DNA from: Streptomonospora mangrovi
Lineage (GTDB): Bacteria > Actinomycetota > Actinomycetes > Streptosporangiales > Streptosporangiaceae
DNA: 64,000 bases
Reading direction: 5' to 3'
NCBI RefSeq assembly: GCF_027604915.1
Contig: NZ_JAJAQC010000027.1
Location: forward strand, 1 to 64,000
The position numbers and the translations under genes were made by a program. Under the pieces are notes generated by a model, which was not told where the DNA came from, searched no databases, and was given only the letters and a program-made list of their open reading frames with translations. Positions 32,876-41,252 of the stretch are shown in pieces (position 1 is the stretch's first letter; each line of letters begins with the position of its first letter).

Positions 32876-33502
32876 TCACCCGGTGGCCAGGTAGCCCCGG
32901 CGGTCGGCGTCCTCGATCAGGGCCACCGCGTAGGAGCCCAGCGCCTCGGAGCCCTCGGCGATGATCCTGACCTTCTCCAGCACCTGGGCGCGCGTGACAC
33001 CGTGGCGCACCCAGGTGCCGCCCTCGGTGTGCCAGTTGGCCAGCATCGGGGCGAGGCGGTCGATGGCCTTGGCGAAGCGGGCCTCGGGGGTCTCGCGGGC
33101 CTCGAACTCCTCCCACAGGGCGCGGGTGCGCTTGGCCTGGTCCTCGGGCAGCAGCGCGAAGATGCGGTCGGCGGCGGCGCGCTCGCGCTCCAACTGCGAG
33201 ACGGACTCCTGGGCGTCGTAGACGAAGGTGTCGCCGGCGTCGATCTCGACGATGTCGTGCAGCACGAGCATCTCGACCACGCGGTCGATGTCGGTGCCCT
33301 CGGGCGCGTACTCGGCGAACACCCGCGCGGCCAGCGCCAGGTGCCAGGAGTGCTCGGCGTCGTTCTCGCGCCGCGAGCCGTCCACGAGCATGTTGCGCCG
33401 CAGGATCCGCTTGAGCTTGTCGGTCTCAAGGTAGAACCGGAGCTGGGACGTGAGCCGTTCGTGGTCGACCCCGTTGGCAAACACCGGTGCCGGTTCCGTC
33501 AC
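32876..33502 (-). CDS. HD-domain phosphohydrolase (YfbR/HddC-like)
   Basis: A 208-residue HD hydrolase, likely a nucleotide (5'-deoxyribonucleotide) phosphatase. Metal ligands are visible in RRENDAEHSWHLALAARVF (H near residue 50), MLVLHDIVEIDAGD (HD near 81-82) and a late Asp in AIDRLAPML. The start is a GTG with AGGAGGGCGG upstream. The 3' end faces the TauE stop at 18 bp. It is divergent from the flavoprotein gene. Confidence 0.88.
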   Translation of the reverse strand: MTEPAPVFANGVDHERLTSQLRFYLETDKLKRILRRNMLVDGSRRENDAEHSWHLALAARVFAEYAPEGTDIDRVVEMLVLHDIVEIDAGDTFVYDAQESVSQLERERAAADRIFALLPEDQAKRTRALWEEFEARETPEARFAKAIDRLAPMLANWHTEGGTWVRHGVTRAQVLEKVRIIAEGSEALGSYAVALIEDADRRGYLATG

Positions 33503-33622
33503 GTAAGCCGCCCTCCTAGCGCTGTGTTCGTCACTATGTACCAGGGAGATCCCGGCCGCCACGGGGATGATCCCATGCAACGGCGGCAGACTGACGCCGG
33601 AGCGTCCGACAAGGGAGGCGGC

Positions 33623-34996
33623 ATGGAGCGGCGAGTGAACGCACGGCCACGACTGATCGTCATCGGAGGCGACGCCGCGGGAATGAGCGCCGCGTCGCAG
33701 GCCCGCCGGCTGCGAGGGCCCGAGGAGCTGGACATCCTCGCCTTCGAGCGGGGCCGCCACACATCGTACTCGGCGTGCGGGATCCCGTACCTGGTCGCCA
33801 AGACCGTATCGAGTGCCGAGGACCTCGTGGCGCGCGACCCCGACACTTTCCGCCGCGAGCACGCCGTGGACGTGCGCACGGAGACCGAGGTGGTGGGCAT
33901 CGACCTGGACCGCCGCTCGGTCACCGCGCGCGGACCCGCCGGCGAGGAGGTCGAGGAGCGCTTCGACGACCTGGTGATCGCCACCGGCGCGGTGCCGGTG
34001 CGCCCCGCCCTGCCCGGGATCGACGCCGAGGGCGTGTTCGGGGTGCAGACCCTGGCCGACGGGATCGCGGTGCGCTCCTACGTGGACGAGGCGCGGCCCT
34101 CCTGCGCCGTGGTCGTGGGCGGCGGCTACATCGGGCTGGAGATGGCCGAGGCGTTCATCGAGCGGGGCCTGCGCGTGCACCTGGTCGAGGCGGCGGCCGA
34201 GCCCATGGGCACCCTCGACCCCGACATGGGCGCCATGGTGCGCACCGCCCTCACCGGCCTGGGCGTGGAGGTGCACATGGGCGAGCCCGCCACCGGGCTG
34301 CGCACCGAGGGCGGCCGGGTGCGCGCGGTGGCCACCGAGAAGGGGGAGTACCCCGCCGACATCGTGGTGCTGGGGCTGGGCGTGCGGCCCAACAGCGCCC
34401 TGGCGCGCGCGGCCGGGCTGGAGATCGGCCCCACCGGCGGGATCGCGGTCGACGCGCGCATGCGCACCTCGGCCGAGGGCGTCTGGGCGGCGGGGGACTG
34501 CGTGGAGTCCTTCCACCGGATCTCGCACCGGCCGGTGTCGATCGCGCTGGGCACCCACGCCAACAAGCAGGGCCGGGTGGCCGGGACCAACATCGGCGGC
34601 GGCTACGCCCGCTTCGGCGGGGTGCTGGGCACCGCCATCAGCAAGGTGTGCGGGCTGGAGGTGGCGCGCACCGGGCTCAACGAGGCCGAGGCGCGCGCGG
34701 CCGGGTTCGAGTACGAGGCGGAGACGCTGGCCTCCACCACCCGCGCGGGCTACTACCCCGGCGCGGCGACGATGACGACCAAGATCCTGGCCGAGCGGCG
34801 CACGCGGCGGCTGCTGGGCGCCCAGATCGTGGGCTGGGAGAACGCCGGAAAGCGGATCGACACCGTCGCCGCCGCGCTGTGGGGCGGCATGGCGGTGGAG
34901 GACCTGGCCGGCATGGACCTCGGCTACGCCCCGCCGTTCTCGCCGGTGTGGGACCCGGTGCAGATCACCGCCCGCAAGCTGGCCGAGCGGATGTGA
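33623..34996 (+). CDS. CoA-disulfide reductase / NADH oxidase-like flavoprotein
   Basis: A 457-residue pyridine-nucleotide-disulfide oxidoreductase of the single-cysteine class. It has an FAD site IGGDAAGMSAASQARRL near residue 14 and the active cysteine in SYSACGIPYLVAKT near 51, the Cys-x-x-Pro arrangement of CoA-disulfide reductases and Nox enzymes. The NADH site is VVVGGGYIGLEMAEAFI near 158, the FAD ribityl site VWAAGDCVE near 290, and a dimerisation domain from about 325. It likely reduces CoA or related disulfides, or polysulfide, with NAD(P)H. No rhodanese domain is fused. AAGGGAGG precedes the ATG. Confidence 0.92.
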   Translation: MERRVNARPRLIVIGGDAAGMSAASQARRLRGPEELDILAFERGRHTSYSACGIPYLVAKTVSSAEDLVARDPDTFRREHAVDVRTETEVVGIDLDRRSVTARGPAGEEVEERFDDLVIATGAVPVRPALPGIDAEGVFGVQTLADGIAVRSYVDEARPSCAVVVGGGYIGLEMAEAFIERGLRVHLVEAAAEPMGTLDPDMGAMVRTALTGLGVEVHMGEPATGLRTEGGRVRAVATEKGEYPADIVVLGLGVRPNSALARAAGLEIGPTGGIAVDARMRTSAEGVWAAGDCVESFHRISHRPVSIALGTHANKQGRVAGTNIGGGYARFGGVLGTAISKVCGLEVARTGLNEAEARAAGFEYEAETLASTTRAGYYPGAATMTTKILAERRTRRLLGAQIVGWENAGKRIDTVAAALWGGMAVEDLAGMDLGYAPPFSPVWDPVQITARKLAERM

Positions 34997-35075
34997 AGGC
35001 GCGGGTGAGGCCGTAGACGGGTGGGCGGCGTGGCGGCGAGGTGGCGCCCGGCTACCCGCCCGCTGTCTTCCCCGC

Positions 35076-35864
35076 CTACCGGCCGACGACCTCCTCCAGG
35101 TACGCCACGGCGGCCCGCGCCGCGTCCTCCTGGTGGGCGGGCGGGTCCGGGAGCGCGTCGCGCAGGGCCGCGTACAGCTCCACGCACCGCAGGACGGCCC
35201 GCCCCAGCAGGGCGGGGTCGTAGCCGGGGGCGGTCTCGACCAGCGCGGGCACGAGGCCGGGCAGCGCCAGTTCGGCCTTGCGCACCCCGCGCGGCTCCAG
35301 CCCGCGCGCGGCCCCGGCCAGCGGCACCAGCACCCGCGCCCGCAGGAATGCCAGGAACTCCACCACCTCGAACAGCTCACCCCGGCCGAGCTTGGTCGCC
35401 GCGTAGTGCACCCAGATCCAGAACCGGTCCTCGATCCACTGGGGGTCCACCTCCGGCGGCGCGGCGGGGGCGGCGGCCAGCGCCCGCGACAGCGCGCCGT
35501 CGCGCTCCCACACCACCCGGGGGTCCTCGATCCGGTCGGCGAGTTCGTCGGCGCGCAGGAACTTGAGGTCGACGTGCAGCAGCGGGTCGGCGTAGAGGCA
35601 GATGAGCACCCGGGGCTCGCCGACGTGCTCGCCGGTGAACGCGGCCAGCAGCCGCCCCCATGACGCGGCGATCTCCCTGCGGGCGGCCATGACCGCCTCG
35701 TGGTGCTCGTCGGCGACGACGACCACGAGGTCGAGGTCGGAGTAGGCGTCCACGGCGCCGGACAGCAGCGAGCCGCCCGCGCCCAGCCCGGTGAAACGGG
35801 GGTCGGCGCGCACCCGGGCCTCGATCCGGGCCAGGGTGGCGGCGTGCTCACGGGGCAGGTCCAC
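35076..35864 (-). CDS. Nucleotidyltransferase-fold protein (aminoglycoside adenylyltransferase-like)
   Basis: A 262-residue protein with a Pol-beta-type nucleotidyltransferase motif: GAGGSLLSGAVDAYSDLDLV, i.e. GS ... DxD, near residues 29-48, and a third acidic site in HVDLKFLRADEL near 102. The C-terminal half is helical (FWIWVHYAATKLGRGELFEV onward), as in AadK-like or oxalate:formate-antiporter-misannotated homologues. It could modify an aminoglycoside or another small molecule; substrate unproven. The GTG start has GAGGAGG upstream, which forms one arm of a long inverted repeat and may be masked in the mRNA. Confidence 0.85.
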   Translation of the reverse strand: MDLPREHAATLARIEARVRADPRFTGLGAGGSLLSGAVDAYSDLDLVVVVADEHHEAVMAARREIAASWGRLLAAFTGEHVGEPRVLICLYADPLLHVDLKFLRADELADRIEDPRVVWERDGALSRALAAAPAAPPEVDPQWIEDRFWIWVHYAATKLGRGELFEVVEFLAFLRARVLVPLAGAARGLEPRGVRKAELALPGLVPALVETAPGYDPALLGRAVLRCVELYAALRDALPDPPAHQEDAARAAVAYLEEVVGR

Positions 35865-35868
35865 GAAA

Positions 35869-35929
35869 GCCCTCCTCAGCGGGGCGGCGGCGGCAAAGTC
35901 TTGCAATGTACAACGCCGCTGAGGAGGGC
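35869..35929 (-). promoter_or_regulatory. Inverted repeat masking a ribosome-binding site
   Basis: A perfect 14-bp inverted repeat: GCCCTCCTCAGCGG at 35869-35882 and CCGCTGAGGAGGGC at 35916-35929, separated by 33 bp. In the minus-strand transcript the arm next to the GTG start contains GAGGAGGG, the ribosome-binding site, so the distal arm would sequester it. Alternatively, if transcription starts in the AT-richer spacer, the repeat is a DNA operator. Confidence 0.65.
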
Positions 35930-35982
35930 GGCAACGCGTCGTGCCGCACACTCGGCGCCGTCGGCGCCGGCCCCGCCGGGGC

Positions 35983-36918
35983 CTAGCCCAGCCGCACGGT
36001 CTCCTCGGCCGCCGAGCCGGTGGGGCTGAGGTGGGTGTGGAACCACTCCACCAGCGCGCGGTCGGCCAGCACGCCGCCGGGCTCGGGCGGGCCGGGCTGG
36101 AGGCCGGGCTCGGGGCCCATGGTGTGGGCGAGGTCGGGCACCACGATGTGCCGCAGCGCCTGCGGGATGTAGCCGGTGGCCAGGGCGTCGTGCAGGGCGC
36201 GGGTGCGCTCGGGCGGCATGACGTCGTCCTGGCCGCCGCTGACGATCAGCAGCGGCGGCTGGGGGCGGCGCGCGCAGATCTCGGCGGCGCGGGCGGTGAA
36301 GTCGAGCCAGGCGGCCACGCCGCGCGAGGTGTCGGTCCAGGCGTAGTCCACCCCCAGGCGGCGCTCGCGGGCGGCCAGCACCGGGCGGGGGTCCACGATC
36401 GGGTTGACCAGGCCGGCGGCGCCCACCGGCACGCGGTTGTCGGCGAGGGCCAGCAGCGCGGCCGCGCCGCCCGCGCCCACGCCCAGGAGGCCGGCGGGGG
36501 TGTCGCCCACGGGGTGGAGTTCGCGCAGGCCGGCCACCGCGCGGGGGAGTTCGGCGGCGGCCTTCTCGACCACCGGGCCGAACAGTTCGATGAGGTAGTC
36601 GTCGTGGCCGCGCCGGTTGACCTCGGCGATCCCGCCCTCGGGCAGCCGGGCGCCGAACATGGGCAGGCCCAGGTAGAACCGCCAGGCGGGCAGGGAGGCC
36701 AGCGGCAGGGTGCCGGCCAGCGCAATCTCGCTGCGCGGCGGCTCGAACGCGTGGAGCGCCACCACCATGGGAGCGTCGGCCACGGGCAGCGCCGGGGGCA
36801 CGGCCAGGTAGGGGATTCCGGCCACCGTGCCGGTGGTGGGGTGGGCGGTGGCGAGCGGGGCGGTGGCGGACTGGGCGGTGCTGTCGGCGGGTCTTGGGGC
36901 GGTGCTGTCGGCGGGCAC
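35983..36918 (-). CDS. Alpha/beta-hydrolase-fold protein lacking the nucleophile serine
   Basis: A 311-residue protein with alpha/beta-hydrolase features: APMVVALHAFEPPRSE, LLIVSGGQDDVMPPERTRAL and VPDLAHTMGPEPG supplying the Asp and His regions. At the nucleophile elbow it reads GVGAGG instead of GxSxG; the serine position is a GGC glycine codon in the DNA. It may therefore be non-catalytic, or use another mechanism. The start is a GTG with GGAGGAG upstream, and the first 30 residues are low-complexity. A TetR gene lies about 100 bp upstream on the same strand. Confidence 0.75.
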   Translation of the reverse strand: MPADSTAPRPADSTAQSATAPLATAHPTTGTVAGIPYLAVPPALPVADAPMVVALHAFEPPRSEIALAGTLPLASLPAWRFYLGLPMFGARLPEGGIAEVNRRGHDDYLIELFGPVVEKAAAELPRAVAGLRELHPVGDTPAGLLGVGAGGAAALLALADNRVPVGAAGLVNPIVDPRPVLAARERRLGVDYAWTDTSRGVAAWLDFTARAAEICARRPQPPLLIVSGGQDDVMPPERTRALHDALATGYIPQALRHIVVPDLAHTMGPEPGLQPGPPEPGGVLADRALVEWFHTHLSPTGSAAEETVRLG

Positions 36919-37018
36919 TTGAGGGTCTCCTCCCGTGTGCGGTTGCCGCGCGCCGGAACGCGGGGCCGGGCGGCCGCCGCGCCGGTGCCCGGACCGTGGA
37001 GGGGTGCGGGCGGTGGCC

Positions 37019-37756
37019 TCAGCCGAAGTGGTGGCCGAGGTAGGTGCGCAGCAGCAGCTTGGTCTCCTCGATGAGGCGGGGCTCGCCGTCGGGGTCGAGG
37101 CGGAACGCGAGCTTGAGCACCGCGTCGGCGGCCTCGACGGCCACGACGACGGCGCGGTCCAGTTGCTCGCACTCGTGCGCGCCGCCGTGGGCGGTGAGCA
37201 ACTGGCGCAGCCGGGTGGCGATCACCCGGTTGTTCTCGGTGCCGGAGTCCAGCAGCCGCTCGTCCACGACGTCGCCGAAGTGCAGGCTCCGGAACCCCGG
37301 GACGGTGCGGTGCATGTCAAGGTACTCGTCGATGATGACATCGGCGGCGTGCGTCCAGTGCTCGCGGTCCTCCTCGGCGAGTCGCTCGGTCACGCGCGCG
37401 GTGAACTGGTCGAGGTAGCGCAGGCCCAGCGCCTGGGTGATGGCCTTCTTGTCGGGGAAGAACTGGTAGACCGAGCCGATCGCCACACCCGCCCGCTCGG
37501 CGATCCGGGTGGTCGACAGCTCGCTGTAGCCGCCCTCGTCGAGGAGTTCGGCGCAGGCGTCCAGCATCCGCTGCACCCGCACCATGCTGCGGTGCTGGGC
37601 GGGCAGCCGGCGCAGCGGCGCGTAGGCCAGCGACGGCTCCACCGCGCCCACGCGGCTGCGCTGGTCGGCGGCCCCGGTGTCGTCCCCCGACTTGGCCTGC
37701 CGCGCGCCCGCCCTGGGCAGGGTTGAAGCGGTTGAGCTGCCAGAAGTTGTCGTCAT
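37019..37756 (-). CDS. TetR family transcriptional regulator
   Basis: A 245-residue regulator with an extended disordered N-terminus (about 55 residues) before the TetR helix-turn-helix: RVQRMLDACAELLDEGGYSE, then TTRIAERAGVAIGSVYQFFPDKKAI. The ligand domain ends ETKLLLRTYLGHHFG. The start is the ATG at 37756 with AGGGGGC seven bases upstream; a GTG one codon earlier is equally possible. It precedes the serine-less hydrolase on the same strand and diverges from an adenosine deaminase gene, so either may be its target. Confidence 0.9.
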   Translation of the reverse strand: MTTTSGSSTASTLPRAGARQAKSGDDTGAADQRSRVGAVEPSLAYAPLRRLPAQHRSMVRVQRMLDACAELLDEGGYSELSTTRIAERAGVAIGSVYQFFPDKKAITQALGLRYLDQFTARVTERLAEEDREHWTHAADVIIDEYLDMHRTVPGFRSLHFGDVVDERLLDSGTENNRVIATRLRQLLTAHGGAHECEQLDRAVVVAVEAADAVLKLAFRLDPDGEPRLIEETKLLLRTYLGHHFG

Positions 37757-37986
37757 CACGCCCCCTATGATGTGCTTCCGCGTTCAAACGGTTCCCATTG
37801 AATTCCTGCTGAGCCGGCGCTGATCGGCGGCTGTCCGGATATGGCCAGTCGCGTACGGCGGGTAACTGCGCAGCCGGAGCGCGCGGGGGCACGGCGCTCT
37901 GGAAGCATGGTCAATCAGACGAATCAACGTCAAATGCCGGGGCCGCGCCTTGGCGCGCGGGGGGCCGCCTGCGTAGCGTCGCCGCC

Positions 37987-39027
37987 ATGGATCTGACCAC
38001 CACCCCATCCGGCCTCGACACCGAGGCGTTCATCCGCGCCCTGCCCAAGGTCGAGCTGCACGTCCACCTGGAGGGCTCGATGCGGCCGGAGCTGCTGCTG
38101 CGGCTCGCGCGCAAGCACGAGGTGGCGACCCTGCCGGGCACCCTGGAGGAGGTGCGCGACTGGTACGCCTTCCGCGACTTCCCGCACTTCGTGGACGTCT
38201 ACCTGGCCTCGGTGCACACCCTGGTGGACGAGGAGGACTTCGCCCTGCTGGCCGCCGACGTGGCCGCCCGGCTGGCCGCGCAGAACGTGCGCTACGCCGA
38301 GGTCCACGTCAGCCTCTACGGCCACCTGATGCGCGGGGTGCCCGCGCGGACGGTGTTCGCGGGCATCGAGCGCGGCCGAATCGAGGCCGAGCGCGAGCAC
38401 GGGATCCGGCTGCGCTGGATCCCCGACTACCCCAGCGACTACGGCCCCGAGGTCGCCGAGCAGACCCTGGAGGCGGTGCTGGCCGAGGGGCCCGAGAGCG
38501 TGGTGGGGTTCGGCGTGGGCGGGATCGAGGCGCCCTTCGCGCCGGTGGCCCACCTGTTCGCCCGCGCGCGGGCGGCCGGGCTGCACAGCCTGCCCCACGC
38601 CGGCGAGCACGGCGGGCCCGAGCGGGTCCGCGAGGCGCTGGACCTGCTGGGCGCCGAGCGCATCGGGCACGGGATCGACGCCATGCGCGACGCCGACCTG
38701 GTGGCCCGGCTGGTGGCGGAGCGGGTGCCCCTGGACGTCTCGCCCACCTCCAACCTGCGCACCGGCGCGATCGCCGCCATCGGCGACCACCCCCTGCCGC
38801 GCATGGTGGAGGCGGGGCTGGTGGTCACCCTCAACAGCGACGACCCCACCATGTTCGGCACCGACCTCACCAACGAGTACCGCACGGCGGCCCGGCTGGG
38901 CCTGGACGCCTCGGCGCTGGCGGCGCTGGCGCGCAACGGGGTGGCCGCGTCGTACCTGGAGGAGTCGGCGAAGCGGGAGCTGACGGCGGAGATCGACGCG
39001 GTGCTGGCGGAGCACGCCGGCTCCTAG
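37987..39027 (+). CDS. Adenosine deaminase family protein
   Basis: A 346-residue metal-dependent deaminase. Zinc ligands and catalytic residues are present: HVHLEG near residue 20, SLPHAGEHGGPE with the His-Ala-Gly-Glu catalytic site near 203, AERIGHGIDA near 227, and LNSDDPTMFG near 285. It converts adenosine or 2'-deoxyadenosine to inosine; family members acting on aminodeoxyfutalosine or other adenine-containing molecules look alike, so the substrate is open. It stands alone, divergent from the TetR gene with 230 bp between. Confidence 0.92.
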   Translation: MDLTTTPSGLDTEAFIRALPKVELHVHLEGSMRPELLLRLARKHEVATLPGTLEEVRDWYAFRDFPHFVDVYLASVHTLVDEEDFALLAADVAARLAAQNVRYAEVHVSLYGHLMRGVPARTVFAGIERGRIEAEREHGIRLRWIPDYPSDYGPEVAEQTLEAVLAEGPESVVGFGVGGIEAPFAPVAHLFARARAAGLHSLPHAGEHGGPERVREALDLLGAERIGHGIDAMRDADLVARLVAERVPLDVSPTSNLRTGAIAAIGDHPLPRMVEAGLVVTLNSDDPTMFGTDLTNEYRTAARLGLDASALAALARNGVAASYLEESAKRELTAEIDAVLAEHAGS

Positions 39028-39133
39028 GCGGTGCGGCGGGTGGGCGGCTCGGGCGGGCGGTCGTCGGGCCGCCCGCCGCCCCCGTCGCGGTCCCCCGCCC
39101 GGGAAGATTCCCTCCGCCCCGGGAACCGGTCGC

Positions 39134-40384
39134 CTACCCGGCCTCGACCGCGTCGTCGGTCCCCTCCGTCGCGCCGCCCTCCGGCGCCGGGGCGAGGTCC
39201 AGGCCGCCGCACTCCGCGCGCAGCCCCTCCCAGGCGGCCAGGGCGTCCTTGGCCTCCGCGCCCTCGTAGGGCACGGGCACGCCGCCCTCGATCCGGGCGG
39301 GGGTCCAGGTGTCCCCGACCGCGCGGCCGTCCTCGAACTCCAGGGTGAGCACGCCGGTCTCGGCGGTGGCGTCCGCGTAGTTGTAGAACGCGAAGTTGCC
39401 CAGGCCGTAGTGGACGTAGGCGCCGCCCGTGTAGCCGCCGGGGGACAGGACGTGGGCGTGGCCGCCGACGACCGCGTCGGCGCCCGCCTCCACCAGCGCA
39501 CGCGCCAGTTCGGGGGCGTGCGGCAGCGGGCAGTGCTCGCCCTCCAGGCCCCAGTGCAGGTAGACCACCACGACGTCGGCCTCCTTCGCCGCCGCCGCGA
39601 CCGCGTCCACCAGGCGGGCGCGCTGCTCGTACTTCGCCGACGCCAGACCGGGCCGGGTGTCGGTGGCGGTCCACTCGGCGATCAGGTGCTCGTCCAGGAC
39701 GTCGCTGGCGCCGATCACCGCGACGGTTCCGGCGCCGGTCTCGACCAGATGCGGGGCGTACGCCTCCGCCGCGTTGTGCCCGGCGCCGACCAGGGGGAAC
39801 CCGGCGGCCTCGGCCTCGGCCAGGGTGTCGGCCAGGCCCTCGGCCCCGAAGTCCATGCCGTGGTTGTTGGCCAGCGACGCGACGTCGACGCCCGCCGAGG
39901 CCAGCGCGGTGAAGGCGGTGGCGGGCGCGCGGAACGCGTACTCCTTGCCCGGCGCCCGGGTGCCGCCCTCGGTGACGGCGGTCTCCAGGTTGACCACGGC
40001 CACGTCGGCGGCCGAGAGGGTGTCGGCGATGGAGGGCCCCAGCGCCGTCTCGGGGTCGGCGGCCAGGCGCTGGGCCAGTTCGCCCTCGAAGTGGACGTCG
40101 CCGCCCACGGCGACGGTGATCCGGCCCGGGTCGGCGGAGGGCGAGCCCGAGGCCGGGGGCGAGGAGCTGGGCGGGGGCGCGTCGCGCCCGGCGGCCTGGT
40201 CGCCGCCGCCCGACCCGTCGCCGCCCTGCCCGCCGGAGGAGGAGCAGGAGGTGGCCAGCGCGGCGGCGGCGAAGGCCGCGCCCGCGCGCAGGACGACGCG
40301 CCGGGTGGCCGGCCGGGCGGTCGGTCTGACGGGCGGCCGCGCGGACGGCGGGGCTGTCGGCCGGGCGGGGGAGGGTCGGTCCAT
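39134..40384 (-). CDS. CapA-family lipoprotein (metallophosphatase-like)
   Basis: A 416-residue secreted lipoprotein. The N-terminus carries a twin-arginine-type signal (TRRVVLRAGAAFAAAALATSC) with a lipobox ending at Cys near residue 47, then a Gly/Ser/Pro spacer. The PGA_cap (CapA) domain follows: ITVAVGGDVHFEGELAQRL near 89, VAVVNLETAV, SLANNHGMDFG, VYLHWGLEGEHC and VVGGHAHVLSPGGY, with His and Asp residues arranged as in calcineurin-like phosphoesterases. CapA proteins take part in polyglutamate synthesis or release. No capB/capC neighbours are present, so a general surface-polymer role is more likely. TGGAG precedes the ATG. Confidence 0.92.
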   Translation of the reverse strand: MDRPSPARPTAPPSARPPVRPTARPATRRVVLRAGAAFAAAALATSCSSSGGQGGDGSGGGDQAAGRDAPPPSSSPPASGSPSADPGRITVAVGGDVHFEGELAQRLAADPETALGPSIADTLSAADVAVVNLETAVTEGGTRAPGKEYAFRAPATAFTALASAGVDVASLANNHGMDFGAEGLADTLAEAEAAGFPLVGAGHNAAEAYAPHLVETGAGTVAVIGASDVLDEHLIAEWTATDTRPGLASAKYEQRARLVDAVAAAAKEADVVVVYLHWGLEGEHCPLPHAPELARALVEAGADAVVGGHAHVLSPGGYTGGAYVHYGLGNFAFYNYADATAETGVLTLEFEDGRAVGDTWTPARIEGGVPVPYEGAEAKDALAAWEGLRAECGGLDLAPAPEGGATEGTDDAVEAG

Positions 40385-40641
40385 GGTCGCTCCAGGGGGA
40401 TGGGCGGCCAGGGGCCGCCGCGTGGGGTCGTCGCGGAGCGGGCGCGACCGGCACGGCCGGTTCCCGGTGCACGGGAGCGGCCACGGCGAGGATACGTCGG
40501 CGTCCCGCCGCGCCACAGGCGTGTTATGAAAAGGTGCGCTTACGATGCGTCGCCCCGCCGGTGCCGCCGGTGGCGGCGGCTCCCGCGCGGCCCGTCCGGC
40601 GGGCCGGAAAACTCCTGGTGAAGCCTTGCCCAACGCCCCCG

Positions 40642-40675
40642 ACTGGAATCACTCGTTTTCTTGAATCATTCCAGT
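40642..40675. promoter_or_regulatory. Candidate Fur-family operator upstream of the Fur gene
   Basis: A perfect 8-bp inverted repeat ACTGGAAT (40642-40649) / ATTCCAGT (40668-40675) lies in an AT-rich stretch 22 bp upstream of the Fur start. The octamer TTCTTGAA inside it (40658-40665) recurs just upstream of the catalase start at 41234-41241. It is probably the peroxide-sensing operator of the Fur-catalase pair. Confidence 0.65.
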
Positions 40676-40696
40676 CTGTGTCGTAGAGTGATCACC

Positions 40697-41158
40697 ATGG
40701 ACAACGTCGCCGATGATCTCCGATCGGCCGGACTCCGGGTCACCGCGGCACGGGTGGCCATCCTGGAGCAGGTCCGGTCCGGCAACCACCTCGACGCCGA
40801 ACGCATCGCGCGCGGCGTGCGGGGTGCGGTCGGCCACGTCTCGACCCAGGCCGTCTACGACGGGCTGCACGCGCTCACCAGAGCCGGCCTCCTGCGGCGC
40901 ATCGAGCCGGCGGGTTCGCCCGCGCGGTTCGAGGCCCGGGTCGGGGACAACCACCACCACCTGGTCTGCCGCTCCTGCGGCGAGGTCAGCGACATCGACT
41001 GCGTGGTCGGCGAGGCCCCGTGCGTGGAGCCCTCGCAGACCCACGGCTTCGTGGTCGAGGAAGCCGAAGTGGTGTTCTGGGGCGTCTGTCCGCAATGCCA
41101 GGAGCACGGCGCGCCTCCCGACCGCCCGCCCGCGCGGCGGGCGCACGGCGCGTCCTGA
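40697..41158 (+). CDS. Fur family peroxide-type regulator (CatR/FurA-like)
   Basis: A 153-residue Fur protein. The DNA-binding helix region is RSAGLRVTAARVAILEQVRS and HVSTQAVYDGLHALTRAGLL, the regulatory metal site DNHHHLVCRSCGEVSDIDC near residue 82, with a second Cys pair in CPQC near 135. It lies 94 bp upstream of a monofunctional catalase gene on the same strand, the classic furA/catR-catalase arrangement in which the regulator represses both until oxidised by peroxide. The ATG follows the inverted repeat directly. Confidence 0.93.
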   Translation: MDNVADDLRSAGLRVTAARVAILEQVRSGNHLDAERIARGVRGAVGHVSTQAVYDGLHALTRAGLLRRIEPAGSPARFEARVGDNHHHLVCRSCGEVSDIDCVVGEAPCVEPSQTHGFVVEEAEVVFWGVCPQCQEHGAPPDRPPARRAHGAS

Positions 41159-41252
41159 TTCCACCCGCCCCCCGCCCGAGGCGGCACGGTGCGGCCCCTC
41201 GGCCATGCGCCGATCCCGAGGCAGCTTTGAGCATTCTTGAAAGGTGCGAGCA

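Noticed and set aside
32876-35851. A nearly 1000-codon open frame on the minus strand
   Set aside because: It runs antisense through the flavoprotein gene and only its last part matches a real protein (HD hydrolase); long open frames antisense to genes are expected at this GC content.
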